Origin: JANOSH01 sp031415695
GTDB lineage: Bacteria; Actinomycetota; Acidimicrobiia; Acidimicrobiales; Ilumatobacteraceae
Direction of reading: 5' to 3'
Length of the DNA stretch: 64,000 nucleotides
NCBI GenBank assembly: GCA_031415695.1
Contig: JANOSH010000047.1
Location: 124,001-188,000 of the forward strand
The position numbers were made by a program, and so were the translations under genes. Below the pieces are notes generated by a model. That model saw only the letters and a program-made list of their open reading frames with translations, had not been told where the DNA came from and did no database searches. Positions 17,212 through 25,828 of the stretch are shown in pieces (position 1 is the stretch's first letter; every line of letters starts with the position of its first letter).

Positions 17212-17841
17212 ATGGACGTGTACAACAATTACTTGGTTCCGGTGGTGGTCGAGCAGACCAATCGTGGTGAACGCAGCTACGACCTCTACAGCAGGCTGTT
17301 GAAGGACAACATCATCTTCCTTGGCAACGCCATCGACGACGAAATTGCCAATCTGGTATGCGCGAAATTGCTCCACCTTGAATCGGAAAATCCCGACAAA
17401 GACATCAATATCTATATCAATAGTCCGGGTGGTTCGGTCACGTCGCTGTTCGCCATCTACGACACCTTGCAGTTCATCAAGAACGACGTCGCCACCATCT
17501 GCTATGGCCAGGCAGCATCGGCAGCCGCCGTGTTGTTGGCAGCTGGAACGAAAGGCAAGCGCCTCGCATTGCCGCACGCCCGAGTGTTGCTTCACCAACC
17601 AAACGGCCAAACCGGCTATGCCCAGGTGTCCGATCTTGAGTTGGCGGCGAAAGAAATCATGCGCATGCGCGACCTGCTCGAGGAGATCATCTCGAAGCAC
17701 ACTGGTCAACCAACCAGCCGTATACGGGCCGATACCGATCGCGATTTCGTGATGTCAGCGGAAGAAGCCCTTGCGTATGGCATTATCGACGAAGTTATTT
17801 CGTCCCGGGAAATGGTCGACAAGAGCGGCCCGATTCGCTGA
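17212..17841 (+). CDS. clpP: ATP-dependent Clp protease proteolytic subunit
   Basis: This protein (209 aa) is a serine peptidase that forms the barrel of the Clp protease and is fed by ClpX. The catalytic triad is visible: S103 in CYGQAASAAAVLLAAG, H128 in RVLLHQP and D178 in ADTDRDFVMS. NIYINSPGGSVTSLFAIYDT is the conserved substrate-groove segment (oxyanion glycines). GQAASAAA replaces the more usual GMAASMGA; this variant is familiar from one of the paralogues of actinobacteria with two ClpPs. A second clpP is not next to it, so a paralogue elsewhere is possible. It directly abuts tig and is 18 bases from clpX. Confidence 0.96.
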   Translation: MDVYNNYLVPVVVEQTNRGERSYDLYSRLLKDNIIFLGNAIDDEIANLVCAKLLHLESENPDKDINIYINSPGGSVTSLFAIYDTLQFIKNDVATICYGQAASAAAVLLAAGTKGKRLALPHARVLLHQPNGQTGYAQVSDLELAAKEIMRMRDLLEEIISKHTGQPTSRIRADTDRDFVMSAEEALAYGIIDEVISSREMVDKSGPIR

Positions 17842-17859
17842 TCGGTAGGAGCAGACAAC

Positions 17860-19146
17860 ATGCCGAAGTTCGGTGATTCCGGAGAGCTGTTGAAATGTAG
17901 CTTCTGCGGGAAGTCGCAGAAGCAAGTGAAGAAGCTAATTGCCGGTCCCGGCGTGTACATCTGCGACGAGTGCATTGACCTGTGCAACGAAATCATCGAG
18001 GAGGAACTTACCGAGACCTCCGAGGTTCATTTCGACGAGCTGCCCAAGCCTCGACAGATTTTCGATTTTCTTGACGAGTATGTCGTCGGACAAGACCAAG
18101 CCAAACAAGTGTTGTCGGTTGCGGTTTACAACCACTATCGCCGAATCCAATACAGGTCAACGTCAAGCACCACTAGCCGCAACGACGACGTCGAACTGGC
18201 CAAGAGCAACATTTTGCTGCTGGGTCCAACCGGCTCGGGTAAGACCTACCTGGCCCAAACCCTGGCACGGATGTTGAACGTGCCGTTTGCAATTGCCGAT
18301 GCCACGGCGTTGACCGAGGCTGGTTATGTCGGCGAAGACGTCGAAAACATCCTGCTCAAGCTTATTCAAGCCGCCGATTACGACGTCAAGAAGGCCGAAA
18401 CAGGCATCATTTATATCGACGAGATCGACAAGATCGCCCGCAAGAGCGAAAATCCGTCGATTACCCGAGACGTGTCGGGCGAAGGAGTACAGCAGGCTCT
18501 CCTGAAAATCCTCGAAGGAACCACGGCTTCGGTTCCACCTCAGGGCGGTCGAAAGCACCCGCATCAAGAGTTCATCCAGATCGACACAACCAACGTGTTG
18601 TTCATCTGTGGTGGGGCTTTTGCTGGCCTCGACAAGATTATTGAGAATCGAATTGGGCACAAGGGTGTTGGTTTCGCCGGGAACGTTCGATCGCATCGAG
18701 ATCGAAACGCGGGGGAGTTGTTCAATCAGGTGCTCCCAGAAGACCTGTTGAAGTTCGGCCTCATCCCCGAGTTTGTTGGTCGTCTTCCTGTTGTCGGCGC
18801 CGTTGGCAACCTCGACCGCGAATCTCTTGTCAAGATTCTGGTTGAGCCGCGCAACGCACTGATCAAGCAGTACCGAAAGCTGTTCGAGTTCGAAGATGTC
18901 GAGCTCGAATTCACGCCAGACGCCCTCGACGCCGTCGCCGAGCAGGCGCTCACCCGCGGCATCGGAGCCCGAGGCTTGCGCGCAATTCTTGAAGAGGTGT
19001 TGTTGCCGTCCATGTTCGATCTTCCCGGTCGCACCGACATCGGACGATGCCTCGTCGACGGCGACATGGTGAGGTCAAAGACCAGCGCAACATTGTTGCC
19101 ACGCGAACAAACGCGCACCACGCGGCCGCGTCGCGCTGCGTCCTGA
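17860..19146 (+). CDS. clpX: ATP-dependent Clp protease ATP-binding subunit ClpX
   Basis: This protein (428 aa) is an AAA+ unfoldase that delivers substrates to ClpP. The N-terminal zinc-binding domain has C13-x2-C16 and C35-x2-C38 (CSFCGK, CDECID). Walker A GPTGSGKT is at 122-129, the pore loop GYVGED follows, IIYIDEIDKIA is Walker B, and GGRKHPHQEF contains the RKH loop. The C-terminal small domain is present (LTRGIGARGLRAILEEVLL). The tail is basic and short. AGGAG lies before the ATG. The stop is 14 bases before folC. With tig and clpP it forms a proteostasis operon. Confidence 0.97.
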   Translation: MPKFGDSGELLKCSFCGKSQKQVKKLIAGPGVYICDECIDLCNEIIEEELTETSEVHFDELPKPRQIFDFLDEYVVGQDQAKQVLSVAVYNHYRRIQYRSTSSTTSRNDDVELAKSNILLLGPTGSGKTYLAQTLARMLNVPFAIADATALTEAGYVGEDVENILLKLIQAADYDVKKAETGIIYIDEIDKIARKSENPSITRDVSGEGVQQALLKILEGTTASVPPQGGRKHPHQEFIQIDTTNVLFICGGAFAGLDKIIENRIGHKGVGFAGNVRSHRDRNAGELFNQVLPEDLLKFGLIPEFVGRLPVVGAVGNLDRESLVKILVEPRNALIKQYRKLFEFEDVELEFTPDALDAVAEQALTRGIGARGLRAILEEVLLPSMFDLPGRTDIGRCLVDGDMVRSKTSATLLPREQTRTTRPRRAAS

Positions 19147-19160
19147 AGTAGGGCTTCACC

Positions 19161-20459
19161 ATGATGGACTACGAGGACGCGCTGTCGTACCTCGACGCAC
19201 GAGCGGGTTACGAAAAAACGGGTCGGATCACCAATCCGAGCCTAGACATCAGCACCCGGCTCATGCAGTACTCAGGCGACCCGCAGCTTGCGTATCCCGT
19301 CATTATTGTGACCGGAACCAACGGCAAAGGGTCAGTGACCCAGATTCTGTCGCGTCTGCTCGCCGCTCAAGGCCTAGTCGTCGGCACCTTTACCAGTCCG
19401 CATTTGGAACGGGTGAATGAGCGATTCGTCCGCAATGGCGTAACGATTTCCGACCACGAGTTCGCCGAACAAATCAGCGCCATCAGCGATCTCGAAGTCG
19501 TTGGCGGTTTGCGTCCCGGCTATTTCGACATCTGCACAGCACTCGCGTACCGGTGGTTTGCCGATACAGCGGTCGATGTTGCAGTGGTCGAGGTCGGCAT
19601 TCTCGGCCGATGGGATGCCACCAACGTTGCCGACGCCCAAGTAGCAGTCGTCACCAACGTCGCCATGGACCACGCTCAGTTTGCCGGTCCTACGTTGCTG
19701 CACATCGCCACAGAGAAGGCTGGCATCGTTAAGCCTGGGTCTTCACTCGTGCTCGGAGTTACCGATCCCGATCTCCAACGCCCCTTCCTGGAAGGTGGCG
19801 CGCTCGAAGTCGCTACGCGCGACGTCGATTTTGGCTGTGTAGGGAACCGACTCGCCATTGGCGGACGGGAACTCGATCTGAAGACCGCCACAACCACCTA
19901 CCATCAACTTTTTCTTCCACTTCATGGCCGTCATCAAGGCGATAACGCGGCGACAGCATTAGCCGCCGCCGAGGTCTTCTTTGGGGCGCCATTGTCGGTC
20001 GACGTAGTACAAGAAGCCTTTGCCCAAGTGCGCTGGCCAGGCCGCTTCGAGGTTCTTGGCCACCAGCCGCTGGTCATCGTCGATGGGGCACACAATCCGC
20101 ACGGGGCCGACGCCTGTGCCTCGGTTTTTGGTGACGACTTCGATCCGGCTGGGCGCCGAATCCTGGTGGTCGGCTTCCTGACCAGTCAGGTCCCGGCCGA
20201 CATGTTGGTGGCGCTGCGAGCCGACGAAGCCGACATGGTCATCTGTTGCACACCGCCGACGCCACGAGCCGTCGACGCCGAAGTCACCGCGAAAGCCGCC
20301 CGCGACATCGGCTGCGAGACAGTCATCGTTGCATCCTCGGTGAGCGACGCGTGTGAGCGCGCCCTTGCGAACGCCGATGGCGACGATGCGATTCTGGTCA
20401 CCGGAAGTCTGTATGTGGTGGGTGAGGCTCGGCCACACCTGCGTCGACTTCTGGCCTAA
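19161..20459 (+). CDS. folC: Folylpolyglutamate synthase / dihydrofolate synthase family ligase
   Basis: This 432-residue Mur-ligase-like enzyme adds glutamates to folates. The ATP-binding loop TGTNGKGSV is at residues 51-59; FTSPHLERVNERF binds folate; VEVGILGRWDATN is a variant of the usual EVGLGGRLDATN, and DGAHNPHG marks the C-terminal domain. Start ATG 19161 is followed at once by a second ATG at 19164, either of which could be used. It sits between clpX and ndk, as in many actinobacteria, where valS often lies between clpX and folC but is missing here. It supplies retained folates for the one-carbon genes at the other end of the window, though the two are not linked genetically. Confidence 0.93.
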   Translation: MMDYEDALSYLDARAGYEKTGRITNPSLDISTRLMQYSGDPQLAYPVIIVTGTNGKGSVTQILSRLLAAQGLVVGTFTSPHLERVNERFVRNGVTISDHEFAEQISAISDLEVVGGLRPGYFDICTALAYRWFADTAVDVAVVEVGILGRWDATNVADAQVAVVTNVAMDHAQFAGPTLLHIATEKAGIVKPGSSLVLGVTDPDLQRPFLEGGALEVATRDVDFGCVGNRLAIGGRELDLKTATTTYHQLFLPLHGRHQGDNAATALAAAEVFFGAPLSVDVVQEAFAQVRWPGRFEVLGHQPLVIVDGAHNPHGADACASVFGDDFDPAGRRILVVGFLTSQVPADMLVALRADEADMVICCTPPTPRAVDAEVTAKAARDIGCETVIVASSVSDACERALANADGDDAILVTGSLYVVGEARPHLRRLLA

Positions 20460-20492
20460 CCGACGCCGATTCAAGTAGCATCTACGTCCGTT

Positions 20493-20909
20493 ATGTCTGA
20501 TCGTACCTTTGTCATCCTCAAGCCCGACGCCGTGGAGCGAGGTCTCGCAGGCGAGATCCTTGGTCGCTTCGAACGCAAGGGCCTCAAGCTCGTTGCCCTC
20601 GAGCAACGCCGACTCGATGCCAAGGTTCTGGCACGCCATTACGCCGAGCACAAGGGCAAAGGTTTTTACGGCGAGCTTGTCGAGTTCATGTCCCGTGGTC
20701 CGGCAATCGTGATGGTTCTCGAAGGTCCGCAGGACACGTGGCAGGTAGTGCGCACCATGGTGGGCGCTACGAATCCGCGTGATGCCGCCGCCGGAACTAT
20801 CCGCGGCGACCTCGGTACGCTGTTTACCGAGAACCTGGTGCACGGCTCCGATGGGCCGGAGTCTGCGGCCAGAGAGATCAAGATTTTCTTTCCTCGCTTC
20901 GCTTCGTGA
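20493..20909 (+). CDS. ndk: Nucleoside diphosphate kinase
   Basis: This protein (138 aa) transfers the gamma-phosphate among nucleotides through phospho-His117, seen in ENLVHGSD. FVILKPDAVERGLAGEIL and TNPRDAAAGTIRGDL are the other family signatures. Length is normal for the small bacterial enzyme. A TAGCAT box 11 bases before ATG 20493 may be the -10 of a near-leaderless promoter. It follows folC by 33 bases and precedes mreB by about 92 bases, so mreB could have its own promoter in that gap. Confidence 0.97.
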   Translation: MSDRTFVILKPDAVERGLAGEILGRFERKGLKLVALEQRRLDAKVLARHYAEHKGKGFYGELVEFMSRGPAIVMVLEGPQDTWQVVRTMVGATNPRDAAAGTIRGDLGTLFTENLVHGSDGPESAAREIKIFFPRFAS

Positions 20910-21001
20910 ACTTTTGGCGGACGGCCAACCCCCGCCTGTCTCCGCTTGCGGACACTCCTGGGCTACGCTCGGCACAACTCACACGTTCGCAGGTGAGCCA
21001 A

Positions 21002-22042
21002 ATGTCAGGAAACAAACTCGCTTTGACTCGCGACCTCGCTGTTGATCTTGGAACCGCCAACACCCTCATCTACGCTCGCGGGCAGGGTGTTGTGCTCAAC
21101 GAGCCCTCAGTGGTGGCGATAAATGTCCGCGACGGAAAGCCGCTGGCGTTCGGGCTTGAAGCCAAACGGATGATGGGTCGTACCCCCGGTCATATTCAGG
21201 CTATCCGCCCGCTGAAAGATGGCGTTATCGCCGACTTCGAGGTATGCGAAAAGATGTTGCGCTACTTCATCCAACAGGTGCATCGCAGTCGTTTTAACAA
21301 GCCACGCATGGTTATCTGTGTGCCGTCGGGTATCACGCCTGTCGAACGCCGTGCCGTCCGCGATGCGGCCGAGTTCGCCGGTGCCCGTAAACCAGCGTTC
21401 ATCATCGAAGAACCGATGGCTGCCGCCATCGGGGCGGGTCTTGCGGTGCAAGATCCCGCAGGCACCATGGTCGTCGACATCGGCGGCGGCACGACCGAAG
21501 TCGCCGTCATTTCGCTCGGCGGTATCGTCGTGAGCCAGAGCGCTCGCGTCGCTGGCGACGAGATGGACGAAGCCATCATGGCCTTCATCAAGAAGGAATA
21601 TTCCGTGGCTCTCGGCGAGCAAACGTGTGAAGAGGTCAAGATCGCCATGGGTTCGGCGTGGCCACTCGAAGAGGAGCTCATGGCCGAGATCCGTGGTCGT
21701 GACCTCGTCAGTGGGTTACCCAAAACAATTTCGGTATCGTCGGAGGAAATTCGGATGGCGCTCGAAGAGCCCGTTCAGTCCATTGTCGATGCGGTAAAGG
21801 CCACCCTCGACAAAACGCCCCCCGAACTTGCAGCCGACATCATGGAGCAGGGAATCACCGTCACTGGCGGCGGGGCATTGCTACGAGGCATCAGCCAACG
21901 ACTGCTGCACGAGACCGGGATGCCCATTCACATTGCCCACAATCCGCTCGACTCTGTGGTGGTGGGGTCGGGAATGGCCCTCGACAACATCGACGCGTTG
22001 TCGAAGGCTGGCCTTTTCGGCGGCAACTCGTCTGACGGCTGA
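21002..22042 (+). CDS. mreB: Rod shape-determining protein MreB
   Basis: This actin-like ATPase (346 aa) polymerises under the membrane and guides lateral wall synthesis. The phosphate-1 motif AVDLGTANTLIYARG is near residue 13, phosphate-2 VVDIGGGTTEVAVISLGG near residue 160, and the adenosine motif TGGGALLRG near residue 288. Membrane-binding N-terminal residues are short. ATG 21002 has AGGTGAG 8 bases upstream; an earlier in-frame start at 20906 would overlap ndk. It begins the mreBCD-mrdA-rodA elongasome cluster, with mreC 11 bases after its stop, and implies a rod-shaped cell. Confidence 0.97.
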   Translation: MSGNKLALTRDLAVDLGTANTLIYARGQGVVLNEPSVVAINVRDGKPLAFGLEAKRMMGRTPGHIQAIRPLKDGVIADFEVCEKMLRYFIQQVHRSRFNKPRMVICVPSGITPVERRAVRDAAEFAGARKPAFIIEEPMAAAIGAGLAVQDPAGTMVVDIGGGTTEVAVISLGGIVVSQSARVAGDEMDEAIMAFIKKEYSVALGEQTCEEVKIAMGSAWPLEEELMAEIRGRDLVSGLPKTISVSSEEIRMALEEPVQSIVDAVKATLDKTPPELAADIMEQGITVTGGGALLRGISQRLLHETGMPIHIAHNPLDSVVVGSGMALDNIDALSKAGLFGGNSSDG

Positions 22043-22053
22043 TTTCCAGAGCC

Positions 22054-23061
22054 ATGGCGATCCCGATTACTGGCTCCAAACGACGGACGCTCATTTTTAT
22101 GGTGCTGCTAGCGGTTACGTTCGTGACACTCGACAACCGGCAGAACTCCTTCGTAGCTGGTATTCGCAGCACGGCCAGGGAGCTCTTCAACCCGGTGGGC
22201 AAGCTTGCTCGCGGGGCGTTTCGTCCGGTCGAGAACACGTGGGATGGTATTCGGGACTATTCACGGCTCAAGCGAGACTTCGAGGAGCTGCAGGACCAAG
22301 TCGGTGCATATGAAGGTACATCTATCGCAGCCGAAGCACAGATCCGCGATTACGAGGAACTGCTCGCTACCAACGGTCAGATTCCCTGTTCAGCTTGGCC
22401 GCGGAGCCTTGCCCAGGTTGTCGGGCGTCCAGCGACCAACTACGACCTTCAAGTCGAGATCAACATCGGCTCCAAACTCGGTATCGCCACCGGCATGCCC
22501 GTGTTCACTCCGTACGGTCTGGTGGGCCGCATCGGCCAAGTGAGTGAGTCCAGGTCATTCGTTCGGCTGTTATACGACCCAAACATTAATGTTGGCGTCA
22601 ATATAATCGCTCCGCCCAGTCGAATCGCCCCGACCACGACCACAACCACCACGACTATTGCGGTCATCCCCGACACTACGTTGGCCGAAGAGGACCCGTT
22701 GACCTCGACGACAACGTCGTCAACGACAACGACCACGACTACGACCATCGCACCGCTGCCCGTACCGGTGGAACATGGAAATCTGCGCGGGCAGGGGCCC
22801 GACCAGCCGCTCAAAGTCGAGTGGTTGTCCTCGCGTGGCGGCGACAAGGTTCGCGTCGGTGACAATGTACGAACTGCCGGTGACGACCAAAGCCTGTTCC
22901 CGGGGTGTATTCCGGTGGGCAAAGTCACTGGCGTCGAAACCAGGAAGGGAAGCTCGCAACTCGACGTAACCGTCGAGCCGTCAGCCAATCTCGATCGACT
23001 CAACTTTGTTTGGGTGATGGTGTACTTGCCGGGAGAGCCATCGACAGCCGGCGGTAGCTGA
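22054..23061 (+). CDS. mreC: Rod shape-determining protein MreC with a threonine-rich insert
   Basis: This bitopic protein (335 aa) has one N-terminal membrane segment (LIFMVLLAVTFVTL, residues 13-26), a coiled-coil (about 65-105) and the MreC beta-domain that binds PBP2. The beta domain is interrupted at about residues 194-234 by two tracts of eight or so threonines joined by a short linker and followed by IAPLPVPVEHG; the codons are mainly ACC/ACG/ACA/ACT, a trinucleotide low-complexity region. After it the domain resumes (VGDNVRTAGDDQSLFPGCIPVGKV). It scaffolds MreB, MreD, PBP2 and RodA. It lies between mreB and mreD. Confidence 0.93.
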   Translation: MAIPITGSKRRTLIFMVLLAVTFVTLDNRQNSFVAGIRSTARELFNPVGKLARGAFRPVENTWDGIRDYSRLKRDFEELQDQVGAYEGTSIAAEAQIRDYEELLATNGQIPCSAWPRSLAQVVGRPATNYDLQVEINIGSKLGIATGMPVFTPYGLVGRIGQVSESRSFVRLLYDPNINVGVNIIAPPSRIAPTTTTTTTTIAVIPDTTLAEEDPLTSTTTSSTTTTTTTTIAPLPVPVEHGNLRGQGPDQPLKVEWLSSRGGDKVRVGDNVRTAGDDQSLFPGCIPVGKVTGVETRKGSSQLDVTVEPSANLDRLNFVWVMVYLPGEPSTAGGS

Positions 23062-23063
23062 GG

Positions 23064-23573
23064 GTGCTGGTAGCCGGTCTCCACGAGAGCGCCGCAATCC
23101 GCTTGACACTCGTTGCTGTCGTACTTCTTGCGGTGCAGTTCTCGATATTGTCCGAGCTTCGGCCTGCCAACTTGGTGGTGGACCTTATCGCTGTGCTGTG
23201 CGCCGGACTCGGGTCCGAGGCTGGGCCACGTCGCGGTGGTCGTGCGGCATTTTTCGTCGGCTTAGCTTTCGACCTTTTGCTACCCACTACGCTTGGTGTT
23301 AAGGCTCTCACTTACGGCCTTGGGGCCTTCGCTGTCGGATGTTTGCCGGTGGAGCGTGCCCGTGGATTGCGTACGCTTACCTTCGCTGGCGCGTGCGCCG
23401 GGATGGCGCTGGGCGAGGGCCTAGTGGCGGCGATCTTTGGTGCCGAGCGTGCCGTTAGCCTCTCGCTCGTTGGGGCCATTGTCCTCGGGGCGGTCGTGGG
23501 TGCCGGCCTGGGACCGGTAGCGACGAGGGTGGCGCGGTGGACAATGATGGCTGGCGAACGCCCGAGGCTCTGA
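23064..23573 (+). CDS. mreD: Rod shape-determining membrane protein MreD
   Basis: This 169-residue protein is very hydrophobic, with about five to six membrane helices (TLVAVVLLAVQFSIL, LVVDLIAVLCAGL, AAFFVGLAFDLLLPT, LTYGLGAFAVGCL, TFAGACAGMALGEGL, LVGAIVLGAVVGAGL). Sequence conservation of MreD is weak, so the call rests on topology, length and position directly between mreC and the PBP2 gene. GTG 23064 lies 2 bases after the mreC stop. It is a membrane partner of MreC in the elongation complex. Confidence 0.85.
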   Translation: MLVAGLHESAAIRLTLVAVVLLAVQFSILSELRPANLVVDLIAVLCAGLGSEAGPRRGGRAAFFVGLAFDLLLPTTLGVKALTYGLGAFAVGCLPVERARGLRTLTFAGACAGMALGEGLVAAIFGAERAVSLSLVGAIVLGAVVGAGLGPVATRVARWTMMAGERPRL

Positions 23574-23626
23574 TTGTTACATTTCGATGACAGCCACTGG
23601 CGCTCCGGATGGGGCAGAATAGTCCC

Positions 23627-25828
23627 ATGAGGGCCGATGTCAGCGGTGCACGTCTCAGCGTCGTGAGCGTTGTGATACTTGGACTTTTCGCCGCGCTCTT
23701 TTCGCGCCTGTGGTTCCTTCAAGTCGCAGCGTCACCAGGTCTTGAGCAGACGGTGGTCGCGAATCTGGAGCGCACGATCATTCTCCCGCCAACGCGCGGA
23801 CGCATCCTCGACACCACCGGTCGGATCCTCGCAGACAACAAACCCAGCCTCTCCGTCGTAGTCGACCAAAACCAGCTTCGAGACAAGCTGAAACGAGCTG
23901 CGCTTTTCGAGCGTTTGTCTGGAGCGCTCCAGACACCGACCGCCAATCTAGAAGAGCGGTATCAGTCGGTTCTGTACGAGCGACTCCTACCCCTGCCCGT
24001 CGCCGATGACGTCACGGAAGCGACCGGTCTCTTCATCAAGGAACGATCCGAGGATTACGTCGGAGTCGACGTAATCGAGACCAGTCGCCGCGAATACCGA
24101 TTTGCGCCCCTTGCCAGTCACATCGTTGGCTATGTCGGCAAAATTCAGGCCGGAGCGTGGCCAACGCTCAAGACCCAGGGGTATCGCATCAGTGATCTCA
24201 CCGGCTCGGCGGGCATCGAGAAATCGTACGAAAAGGAGCTGCGAGGAAAAGCTGGCTATCGAAAGGTCGAGATCGATGCGAGCAACCGACCTGTCCGCGT
24301 CATTGACGAAGTGCTACCCGAACCCGGGCTCGATGTTCTACTCACTCTTGACCTCAAGGTGCAACAGTTCGCCGAGCAGGCACTCGCAGTCCAGTTGGCA
24401 AAACGCCAACTGGAGCGACCTCCGCGCCCGATCAATCTGACGAATGGGCAACCCTTCGGTGACCCGAAGCCATTGTTTCCGGCGACGATCGGCTCGGTAG
24501 TGGTGATCGATGCCCAAAACGGCGCTGTCGTTGCTATGGCCTCGAACCCAACATTCGACCCTCGGTGGTACGACGGCACAACATCGCCAGCCAAGCTCGA
24601 CTCACTGTTCGGAAACGAAAAGGGGCCTGACGGGTCCGACAAAAAGGGAGTTGACGGGCGACCCGTTGCCCGTTTTGACGGGCCGCTGTTCAACCGGGCT
24701 ATCTCGGGCCAATACGCCATTGGCTCCACAATGAAACTGTTCACAGCCACTGCAGCGATGCGCTATGGCGTCGTGGATCCCCAAGCTATCTATGAGGACG
24801 TCGGAGTTTGGACCTTCCCCGAGGGTTTCTGCCGCAACGAGGAGCCCGGTTCCTGCAAACGTAAGAACGCCGGCAATGCCAAGTATGGCGAGGTCACGCT
24901 GGCCGACGCTCTGATGGTCTCGAGCGACGCGTACTTCTACGAACTCGGTTCCAACCTGTACAACGGAACAGAGAAGGGAACAGACCCTCTACAGACCGAG
25001 CTACGCAACTTTGGCTTCGGATCATCGACCAAGGTCGGCATCCCGGGCGAGCAACCGGGCCTCATTCCCGACGCCTCGATCAAGAAAGCGTTGGCCGACC
25101 GTGGAGTTATCAAGGCGATAGAAGGTCGAGATTTTTACCTCGGCGACAGCGTCAACATGGCCATTGGTCAAGGGCTTATCGGGGTTACTCCACTGCAACT
25201 CGCGAACGGCTACGCAACGTTTGCCAATGGTGGAACGCATCGGCAACCTCGAATTGTTCGGGCGCTCGTTGAGCCAGCTGCGCCCGACAAGGAGCCCGGC
25301 CGGGTTGACCTCGATAAGTTGATCGCTGTCAAACTGCTTGACCCTGTGATACTCCATCAAAACGAATTGCCTCCCTACATCGCCCTGCCGGTACTCGATG
25401 GACTGCACCGGGTCGTCAGCACTGACCGCCATAACGGCAAATCAGGCACAGCCCAGGACGCATTTCTCGGCTACAACCAGCTGAAGTTTCCGGTGTGGGG
25501 CAAGACAGGGACCGCGCAGACCGACAATCTTCGTGATGAACGCGACACCGCCCTGTTCGCAAGCTTCGGTGGCCCCGATGGAGCGCCACCTCGCTACGGT
25601 ATGGCCGCCATTTTAGAGGACTCCGGATTCGGAGGTCAGGCAGCCGCGCCGCTGTCGCGGTGCATCTGGGAGGCATTGGCCGACCCGTCAATCATGCTCG
25701 AGCCCCGCCAAAGCGAGCCACTCGACCGGACGCAAACCGCCCCTGCATTTCGTGTTTCGACACGAGGTCTCGATCTGAGCTGTCTCGATATCGATTTCAG
25801 TGAGAAGGCTGCTGTGGGTAACGAATGA
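23627..25828 (+). CDS. mrdA: Penicillin-binding protein 2, peptidoglycan transpeptidase
   Basis: This class B PBP (733 aa from ATG 23627; an in-frame ATG at 23609 adds six residues) crosslinks peptidoglycan during elongation. One N-terminal membrane helix (VVSVVILGLFAALFSRLWFL) is followed by the dimerisation domain with RGRILDTTGRILADN. In the transpeptidase domain the nucleophile is S367 in GSTMK, the second motif is S432-S-D, normal for PBP2, and KTGTAQ starts at K626. A second KSGTAQ occurs 25 residues before it. rodA starts inside its stop codon (ATGA), giving translational coupling of the transpeptidase with its partner glycosyltransferase. Confidence 0.95.
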   Translation: MRADVSGARLSVVSVVILGLFAALFSRLWFLQVAASPGLEQTVVANLERTIILPPTRGRILDTTGRILADNKPSLSVVVDQNQLRDKLKRAALFERLSGALQTPTANLEERYQSVLYERLLPLPVADDVTEATGLFIKERSEDYVGVDVIETSRREYRFAPLASHIVGYVGKIQAGAWPTLKTQGYRISDLTGSAGIEKSYEKELRGKAGYRKVEIDASNRPVRVIDEVLPEPGLDVLLTLDLKVQQFAEQALAVQLAKRQLERPPRPINLTNGQPFGDPKPLFPATIGSVVVIDAQNGAVVAMASNPTFDPRWYDGTTSPAKLDSLFGNEKGPDGSDKKGVDGRPVARFDGPLFNRAISGQYAIGSTMKLFTATAAMRYGVVDPQAIYEDVGVWTFPEGFCRNEEPGSCKRKNAGNAKYGEVTLADALMVSSDAYFYELGSNLYNGTEKGTDPLQTELRNFGFGSSTKVGIPGEQPGLIPDASIKKALADRGVIKAIEGRDFYLGDSVNMAIGQGLIGVTPLQLANGYATFANGGTHRQPRIVRALVEPAAPDKEPGRVDLDKLIAVKLLDPVILHQNELPPYIALPVLDGLHRVVSTDRHNGKSGTAQDAFLGYNQLKFPVWGKTGTAQTDNLRDERDTALFASFGGPDGAPPRYGMAAILEDSGFGGQAAAPLSRCIWEALADPSIMLEPRQSEPLDRTQTAPAFRVSTRGLDLSCLDIDFSEKAAVGNE

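Noticed and set aside
24920..24928. SSD instead of SxN in PBP2 taken as an inactivating change
   Set aside because: SSD or SAD is normal at the second motif of elongation PBP2 proteins; the SxxK and KTG motifs are intact.
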